Assembly: GCA_030762895.1 (NCBI GenBank)
Contig: CM061069.1
Location: 5,205,178 to 5,269,177 of the forward strand
Reading direction: 5' to 3'
Length of the DNA stretch: 64,000 nucleotides
Source: Sophora flavescens
Taxonomy: Eukaryota; Streptophyta; Magnoliopsida; Fabales; Fabaceae
Part shown: in pieces, positions 57,001 through 64,000 of the stretch
Layout of the letters: the number at the start of each line of letters is the position of its first letter
How positions within the stretch are numbered: the first letter of the stretch is position 1
Program-made: the position numbers and the translations under genes
The notes under the pieces: generated by a model
Told to the model about the DNA's origin: nothing
The model's input: only the letters and a program-made list of their open reading frames with translations
Database searches by the model: none

Positions 57001-57361
57001 CTTTCGAACCAGTTGCTGGAAGTCGAGCTATGATCCATGGCGAGTAAAGTATAGATAGTAGGGCCAGTGTGTCTAAGAAGGAGTATTTTTATATGTTTCT
57101 GCTAAGTACGGCTTTTATTTTAAGTTTATGCCTGTGAGGGATCCTACTGAGAGGATTCCCTTAACAGTGTTTTGGTAATGTAATAAATAAACAGGTGTGT
57201 ATTTATATATTACAACCTTGGTGTGTTTAATTTGCAGAAGTTATATGATTGTTTAAATAAAGTTTTAATTTTTACGTACTTTTCACGCTACACGCGTGAT
57301 TAAGGAATTAGTTAAAAAGGTTTTAAGCGAATAAAACACCGGGGCACAACGAGGTGTCTCA
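54034..57361 (+). repeat. 3' LTR of the chromovirus (3328 bases)
   Basis: TGTAATAGGC to TGTCTCA, matching the 5' LTR along its whole length with scattered substitutions and small indels. The TATA box is at 54940. Confidence 0.95.
56850..57047 (+). CDS. Conserved small LTR ORF, copy 3 (hypothetical)
   Basis: 65 codons open in the 3' LTR, with the same LIPYVSVFLWVTLLTLEDPM core and a more changed acidic tail (EGLDGTPFEPVAGSRAM). See 13645-13860. Confidence 0.35.
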   Translation: MMIEMLLIPYVSVFLWVTLLTLEDPMEDYVTEELDGAPYETEVVEGLDGTPFEPVAGSRAMIHGE

Positions 57362-58078
57362 ATAACGTTGACAAACTAGACACGTCCCCTTGAGTGGCTC
57401 GACGAGTTCCTCAAGCCTTAAACGATGGTAACACGCGTAACTTCTCTCCCGAACGGACTCACAAACTCCAAAAGCTTCAAGGGTTCAAGGGAAAACTAAT
57501 AAATATGTAGAGAGGCATCTATTATAAGGTTAACAATGTGAGAAATAGGGTTTAGTTCGAGTCTTATCGTATAAATATAAGTTAGGGCATAACGGGCTCC
57601 TATTTCAGTCCAAACTGTATACATATCGCTATTTTGACCATAACATGAGCTACAAGTTTTTGATTGAGGTATTCTTGGCGTCGTTAGAAAGAGCAGAGAA
57701 ATACCTACAAACTAATGTCTAATGATGAAATCCTAAATCGGACTCTATGATGGTCAAAAGTTCGATGGAGATTTAGAGACAGATTTGGTAGTTATTTCTA
57801 GATATGATCTTTAGAAGATTATGATAAGATCTTAAGAGATAATCAAAAAGAGAATTATCCTATATTAATAAGGACTCAAATATGATTGATTGAGGGACTA
57901 AAACCTAAGAGATATACTATCTCGATTTAAATACTAAATCACACGATATCTCATCATAGAATTCTTAATCACTTATTATTAATAAAAACACATATTTTAT
58001 ATTAACATATTAAATCACAAACAAAATCATATATCCATATAAGATCACATATTAATATGCATATTACCATATGTAATA

Positions 58079-58082
58079 ATAT

Positions 58083-58114
<32 letters not shown>

Positions 58115-58204
58115 GTATATGTATATGTATAAAAATACTACAACACTAATAACAATTACATTATCAATTATGTAAATAACAGTACTAACTTCATTAATAT
58201 TAAT

Positions 58205-58252
<48 letters not shown>

Positions 58253-58262
58253 AAAAATAACA
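58079..58262. repeat. Microsatellites near the end of the family G solo LTR
   Basis: TA/TATG-rich run at 58079-58131 and a (CAA)n run at 58205-58251. A shorter form of both is present in the copy at 63765-63900. Confidence 0.9.
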
Positions 58263-58331
58263 ATAATAACAACAACAACAACTAGGCATCCATAGTAACA
58301 TATACCCTTATACAAAAATCGGGGTGTTACA

Positions 58332-59110
58332 AACACCTTGACCAATAAAAAGCACAATGTCAAATAACCTTAGCTGTTAGCTCAAGTGGCACCAAGTCCC
58401 TTTAGGGACTGTTTGATCATAGGACCCATCTCAACCAGGCTGCTTTGCCTAAAATGTATCATACCTCTTCCTCGTTACACCAGGTCATAGACCACCTTTG
58501 CGACCCATATAAAAAAATCAAGACCAATTGGTTTAGGAATTTTTAGACCACTAACCCATACTTGACCAGTCAGTTTAGGATTTCTTTAGGTCCTCAATGA
58601 TATTTATGGAAACCCCGGAAAGGAACCCGGTATATTTGTATTAGTCAATGTAAAAAGGAGCTGCTAGAGCTCTTGCAGTGAACGAGAAAGTTAAACAAGA
58701 GAGAAGCTCTCTTAATAATATTAATACCAAAAATGGCAGAATGCATGCCCATTCGTCATACTGCCCTACTAATGCATGATTCTCTTAGATTCCTTCCCCT
58801 ACACATGCAGTAATTGATGGACTCCGACAAGTGTACCGAATGAAGTAAGTAATAAAACAATCAAGCCTAGATCTGTTTGTGATTTATTTCTCTATTCCCT
58901 TATCAATTAAAAGTCAACCAGGAACCCTAAATTATTCTAATGTCTCGTTTGAGCACAAGAGAAAACACCGTAACATACTAACCAACTATATCTCTATGAT
59001 GATTAACATGCAATAATTCATTAAGTTCTTGGTTCCCTGTATCAATTGCACAAGTCTCCTATTATATCTCTATCAATATTCAACATGTTTTCTTAATTCA
59101 AACCCTAAAG
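58332..59110. other. Spacer between family G copies, no gene recognised
   Basis: Words such as GACTCCGACAAGTGTACCGA (58829) resemble LTR sequence of large gypsy elements of the Tat type, possibly related to 3389-3600. No termini or ORF are identified. Confidence 0.35.
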
Positions 59111-61074
59111 TGTAACACCCCGTTTTTCGTATAAAGCCTTTAAGTGCTTATATGTGTGCTATGTATGTTATACGTTGTCTTAGTTGTTAGAAAATGCCTT
59201 AGGAAGGTTAAAGTGGGGTCAAGTGGGATTTTCTGTTGAAAAAGTACCTTTCTAGTGCATGAGCACGATCTTGCTCATGTACAGCACGACCTTGTGCTCT
59301 TAGGCGTGCTCCGTGGCTGCGCAAGCCACGAGCACAGGCGTGCTCACGGGGAGCACGACCGTGTCGAAAAATATGGCATTTTGACGTGCATATTATAGAC
59401 CCCATGCTCAATGTGAGCACGGTCGTGCTAAATGTGAGCACGCCCGTGCTCGGAGTCTAACAGCTTAAATTAGTGGGTTTTATAGGGCTGCGAGTCATAA
59501 CCCTCAAATTGACACTTTAAGCAATCCTAGTGCGACAAAAACCTCTCATTTTCCCTTTCCTTCGAACCCATCAATGTTCTTGGTGTTCTTGCTTTCATTT
59601 GGGAGAGAAGTCACACATTAGTGTCATCTAAGGTAACATATTCATCCATGTGTTAATATCCTTTTCTTGTTTATGAACTGGAAGATTAATGTCTACCCTT
59701 TTGTGTTGTCCAAGGCTTGAGGAATTCGTCGAGCTGCTCAAGGGAACCAATTAGAATCTCTTACATTGGGCAATAGTTGAATCTTCATACCAGGTATGGG
59801 GAGAATGGATAGTATGAACATGTAGGCATTGGGGGTAGTGTAAGATGAAGGGTTATACCATGACCCTATTGCTTGCTATCTGCTTAATTGTTGTCTTGTT
59901 ATATGTTTGTCTTTGTTATTTTTATAATTGACATGTATATTTGTGAACCATGATAGTATGTTGATGCCATGAATGAATGCTTAGTTTGATGATGATGTTT
60001 GTGCCATGCTTGATTGTGTTGACATTGATGTAGTTATACCATGAGTGTATGCTTGAATTGCTACTGTTGTTAATATTTATATTAACGTAATAAGATATCA
60101 ATTAAGTACACAAGAATGTTGATGAAGATGTTTAAGAATTAAGTGACTAAGTCCCAATTGTTCACAAGACATGAATTATAGCAATGAGAGGCAAGGTTAC
60201 TACTCAAGGGTATAGTCAATACCCTAGGATTGATCCATGAGTGTTTTAGGGACATTAATGATGAAACAATAATTAAAGGATTATTTCCTAATTGTTTGTA
60301 AGACATGAAGATTAAATGAGAATAACAAGTTAATGATTGATGGGAAGTTAAAAGCCAAAAAGATTGATCTATGAATGCCCTAGGAAGCTTAGCAATGGTT
60401 CTCCAACCCTTCTGCCCAAAAACAGTATGACCATGCTCCAGTAAGCATGACCGTGCTTAATAGACAGCACAACTGTGCTGAACTTAAAGTCCAACACGCC
60501 CGTTCGTGCTTCCCCAAACAGAACAGACGTTAAAGACAGGAACGGAGGTGTTTCACCCCAATTGTTCCCAACGATGAAATAAGACACCAATCGTAGTATA
60601 GATGAGTTATATCTTTTAAATAATATTTAATAAGATAATTAAGAATAATAAAGTTGCTTAAGATGTTAACTATGGGTTACCACACGTTGTTGTGCTTTGG
60701 TGCTTATTGGCCATAGTAGCCTCAATACTTATTGGTCGAGGTGTTGTTGATGTTGAACCTTGGTGCTTATTAGCCCAAGCGGAGGTTGTGGTTGCCCGTT
60801 TGTTGATGTTGTTGCTCATGCATTCACGCATTGGAGTTGTTAGTGGGGGAAGTTCAACATAGGGGAGGTCGTCCAAGAGTAAGGCGACCTGACCGTCCGC
60901 GGTGATTCATATGAGAGTTAGGTGAATGGTGGACCCCTATGGTGGTGCATCCTAGAGTACTATGTGTCTGCTATCTAAGAGGTTCACCCGTGTTTTGGTG
61001 AACTGCCGGCATTGGTGCCTATTGGCCTACGTGGATATGTAACTCCAAAGTTGACTTCCTGAGATAGTTTGGAT
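59111..61074 (-). repeat. Family G LTR copy, reversed, start truncated
   Basis: The plus strand begins TGTAACACCCCG at 59111, the reverse complement of the LTR end CGGGGTGTTACA. It runs to GGATC at 61074, which corresponds to about 44575 in the other orientation, so the first several hundred LTR bases are missing. It has palindromes GAGCACGATCTTGCTC, GAGCACGGTCGTGCT and GAGCACGCCCGTGCTC (59260-59450), and others at 60425-60510. Confidence 0.8.
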
Positions 61075-61635
61075 CTGTAACAGTCGTACTTTTATGATTT
61101 TGTTTTACGTATGATGATGAGGTTTAAGAACTGTTTTAGATGTGTAATAGGTTTTTAAGGTCTAGGAACCTTTGCATGGAAAGTACGCAACCAACCGGTG
61201 TGAAATCAAACGTAAAAGTAATCTAGGGTTTGATAGTATCGCTTAAGCCCAAAAGTGTAAGATAAATAACTTATGTTTAAGAAAGAGAATCGGCATTTTT
61301 GAGGGTTTGATATTTCTCATTAAGTATAGAAGAGTCTATATCTCAAATTAGGGATCAATCGGACGTCGAACGAACTCAGAACGCGACGAAACGTGGAAGT
61401 AGGTTTTCTAGTCAACGGTCAACGCTCAAGCGTGACCTACTCCACGCTCAAGCGTGGAGGTCAACCGACCAGCTCTGGCATTGACTCCAAGTGGCACCAA
61501 CTGACCCACGTGGCACAATCTAATTGGTTGCTTGTGCGGTGGCGCTACCTATCTCCAACGCTCAAGCATGGAGGATCACACGCTCAAAAGTGGGCACGCT
61601 CAAGCGTGGCTCTTCCCACGCTCAAGCGTGGCCAG
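61075..61635. repeat. Spacer with ACGCTCAAGCGT palindromes, possible LTR fragment
   Basis: It begins TGTAACAGTCGT, like an LTR start. Between 61420 and 61630 the near-palindrome ACGCTCAAGCGTGG occurs about six times, some degenerate (ACGCTCAAGCATGG, ACGCTCAAAAGTGG). This is a different core from the family G palindromes but in a similar layout. No gene is seen. Confidence 0.55.
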
Positions 61636-63952
61636 TAGGCTACTTGGCCATTAAGCATCAACGACCCCTTGGCCACTTGGCTACCAAGATCCAATATCTT
61701 TTAACAACACCTTGACATTATGCATCAAGGCCCCCTTGGCTACTCGGCTACCAAGGTACCAAACAACAACACTCTGGCCAATAAGAATCAGAGCTGAACA
61801 CCTCGACCACTCGGCTATCGAGGCCCCCTTGGAACGAACGCTAGGCTAACAAGGTATAAAACATCATCTTTCCACTTTAACTATTAACACTCCGACTGAT
61901 CAGGTACAGAGCTCAACACCTTGACCATTAAGCATCAAGGCCCCCTTGGCCACTCAGCTACCAAGGTACATTATTATCTTTAAGTTATCTAGCTTGTCTT
62001 TACTTGGTTTGGTGTCTTCTTCATTATTAGAAGCAGTTGGGGTGAAACACCCCTTGTTATCGTTTTTGCGTTCTGATCCGTACAGGGAAGCACGAGCGTG
62101 CTTTCCCCTCAGCACGGGAGTGCTGACTGTTAGGTCAAGCACGATTGTGTTGACTGTTGAGCACGGCCGTACTCAATGGAGCGCGGCCATACTGTTCTGG
62201 GCAGAAGGGTTAAACAACCCTTACTAAGTTTCCTAGGGCATTCAAAGATCAAACTTATTGGTTTAAGCTACACCATCAACCATCAGTTTCATTACCTTTA
62301 ATTCTTCCCATGTCTTTTACTTCCAGATTCAATACTAACGTCCCTAAAACACTCACTAATCAATCCTAGGGTCTTTGACTAAGCCCTATGAACATAACCT
62401 TGCCTCTCATACTATATTCATGTCTTATGAACCAGCTGGGAAAACATCCCTTAAATGCATTTCATCTTTATTAACGTCTCTTCTAAGGTCTTAACATCAT
62501 TAATAAGCCCTATTAATTGGTTAGAGTCTTATTGACGTCATTGTTGGAATTAACATCCACAACAATCAACACGCATTTAGAGCACAACATCATCATCATC
62601 ACAACAACATTCTCATCATCATAACAAAATCATCATCGTCTTCATCATCATAAACATTCATGGCATCATTTAAAATCATACACAATTGGGCATACCAAGA
62701 ACATCCAATCCTACATCATCAATAATTAACATTAAACAATACAATAATTAAAGCATGCCATCAACATTATAATCATATTATACATATATCAATTAACATC
62801 AAAAAGGTAAACAACATACGATAGGGTCATGGCTTAACCCTCCATCTTATGCTACCCCCAACGCCTACATGTTAATACGATTCCTTCTCCCCATACCTGG
62901 TATGAAGATTCCGAAAACGATAACGTTGGCAAACTAGACACGTTGTCTCGAGCGGCTCCATGAATTCCTCAAGCCTTGGTCAAGAAAGAAGGGAAGATAA
63001 CAAACAATTAATCCCCAATTCAAAAGAAAGGGAAAAGAAGATTAAGGAGGTATAACTACGTTACCTTAAACAATGCTAACACGCGTAACTTCTCTCCCAA
63101 ACGGACTCACAAACTCAAAGAACTTCAAGGGGTTCAAGAAAAAACTAAGAAATATGAAGAGAGGCATCTATTCTGAGGTTAACAATGTGAGAAATAGCGT
63201 TTAGGTCGAGTCTTATGGTATAAATACAAGTTAGGGCATAATGGGCTCCTATTTCAGCCCAAACTGTATATAGATCGGTATTTTGACCATAACATGAGGT
63301 ACAAGTTGTTGATTGGGGCGTTCTTGGTGTCGTTAGAAATTTTAGAGAAATATCTACAAATTAATGTCTAATGACCGAATCCTAAATCGTACTCTAAGAT
63401 GATCAAAAGTTCGATGAAAGTTTAGCGATATATTTGATAGTTATTCCTAGATAGGATCATTAGGAGATTATGATAAGATCCTAAGAGGTAACCAAAAACA
63501 GGATTATCCTTTATTAATAAGGAGTCAAATCTGATTGGTTGAGGGGCTAAAATCTAATAATTACACTATCTCTATTTAAATACTAAATCACACGATATCT
63601 CATCATATCATTCTTAATCACTTATTATTAATAAAATCACATATCATATATTAAAATATAAAATCACAAACAAAATCATATATTCATATAAGATCACACA
63701 CTAAGAGATACAATATCATATTAATGCAAATAATCATATATTAATATACATATTATCATATGTGATAATATATACATACATATATATATGTATAAGCATA
63801 AAAATACCACAACACTAATCACAATTACATTATAAATTATATAAATAACAATACGAACTTCATTAAAATTAATAGTAATAATAATAACAACAACAACAAC
63901 AAATAGGCATCCATAGTAACATAATCTCTTATACGAAAATCGGGGTGTTACA
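61636..63952 (+). repeat. Family G LTR copy, start truncated
   Basis: It runs from TAGGCTACTTGGCC to GGGGTGTTACA at 63952. It includes short tandem phrases CCCCCTTGG.CTACCAAGG (61650-61960) and palindromes GCACGAGCGTGCTTTCC, GCACGATTGTG and GCACGGCCGTACT (62090-62180). A TATA-like GGTATAAATACAAG is at 63217. It contains the uninterrupted ACGATAACGTTGGC site that the chromovirus entered in the copy at 44006. Confidence 0.8.
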
Positions 63953-64000
63953 CTATCTTCCTTTTCTTCTCTAAGTGAAGGTAATCTATACCCTTTTTAT
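63953..64000. other. Window end, nothing recognised
   Basis: 48 bases after the LTR end; too short to interpret. Confidence 0.5.

Larger units (their letters stand above)
45998..57361 (+). mobile_element. Complete Ty3/gypsy chromovirus (Tekay-like), defective, duplication ATAAC
   Basis: Two LTRs (45998-49321 and 54034-57361) start TGTAA and end GTGTCTCA, flanked by exact ATAAC (45993-45997 and 57362-57366). Inside are a primer-binding site, gag with two zinc knuckles, protease, RT, RNase H, integrase and a chromodomain-type C-terminus, the gypsy domain order. In the first 210 bases the LTRs differ at about 12 positions, mostly C/T and G/A. Many stops and lost catalytic residues make it inactive. 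The total is 11364 bases, more than half of it LTR. Confidence 0.95.
44006..58331 (+). repeat. Family G solo LTR interrupted by a chromovirus (duplication AACAC)
   Basis: It starts TGTGACACCCTCTACCCC at 44006 and ends GGGGTGTTACA at 58331, flanked by AACAC at 44001-44005 and 58332-58336. Removing the nested chromovirus and one ATAAC copy leaves about 2957 bases. No internal region or primer-binding site follows, so it is a solo LTR formed by recombination between LTRs. Palindromes GCACGGTCGTACT, GCACGGTCATGC and GATCGTGCTC lie at 45190-45350. The part after the nested element carries CGTATAAATATAAG near 57570, a TATA-like word matched at 63217. Confidence 0.9.

Noticed and set aside
58064..58363. 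Minus-strand frame with long valine and YIYI runs
   Set aside because: Produced by (CAA)n and TA microsatellites; no protein family or start context supports it.
1..64000. tRNA, rRNA or microRNA genes
   Set aside because: No cloverleaf, rRNA core or clear miRNA precursor was recognised by eye; a structure-based scan would be needed to exclude them fully.

Overview
This window is plant nuclear DNA, very probably from a eudicot and perhaps a legume. The support is large plant-type LTR retrotransposons (SIRE/Maximus-type Ty1/copia with an env-like ORF, and Ty3/gypsy chromovirus), CACTA transposons with TNP2 and Ulp1-like genes, a Mutator-like element, and exons of plant AKINbeta and ASF1 genes split by GT-AG introns. 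I see no intact host gene, no rRNA or tRNA gene and no bacterial-style operon. The window reads as nested, decaying transposons, typical of a heterochromatic or intergenic block in a large plant genome.

Layout. 1-3388: right-hand part of a CACTA-like element that appears to carry exons of at least three host genes (AKINbeta exon 1, an unassigned exon chain, an ASF1 fragment). 3389-4619: an LTR-like AT-rich stretch with CACG-palindrome repeats. 4620-7112: remains of a second CACTA element with an eight-exon Ulp1-like protease gene. 7113-20890: minus-strand SIRE-type copia element A (LTR fragment, env-like ORF, pol, gag, LTR). A rearranged chromovirus derivative (9935-14484) sits at the 5' end of its env-like ORF. 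20891-22030: fragment of a large LTR family, here called family G.

22030-28834: truncated CACTA element on the minus strand with a TNP2-type transposase, into which a related CACTA element (24009-28079, target-site duplication CCA) has inserted. 28835-39204: plus-strand SIRE-type copia element B, lacking its 5' end and split by a family G solo LTR (30578-33175). 39205-44005: mostly unassigned DNA with a Mutator-like element (41669-43022) whose long inverted repeats extend into proline-rich sequence.

44006-58331: a family G solo LTR (duplication AACAC) into which a complete but defective chromovirus of 11.4 kb (45998-57361, duplication ATAAC) has inserted. 58332-64000: two further family G copies in opposite orientations (59111-61074 minus, 61636-63952 plus) with a 560-base spacer rich in a different palindrome.

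How the parts relate. The order of insertion can be read from the nesting: CACTA into CACTA, solo LTR into copia B, chromovirus into solo LTR. The elements are dead in cis, with nonsense codons (often TGG to TAG or CAA to TAA), frameshifts and lost catalytic residues. The most interesting signals are the multi-gene capture at the left edge, the shared CACG..CGTG-type palindromes in several LTR families, a small ORF kept open in three chromovirus LTRs, an expanded hairpin minisatellite, and the LTR-internal-LTR-PBS order of the derivative at 9935-14484. Coordinates of nested junctions were read by eye and may be off by a few to a few tens of bases.
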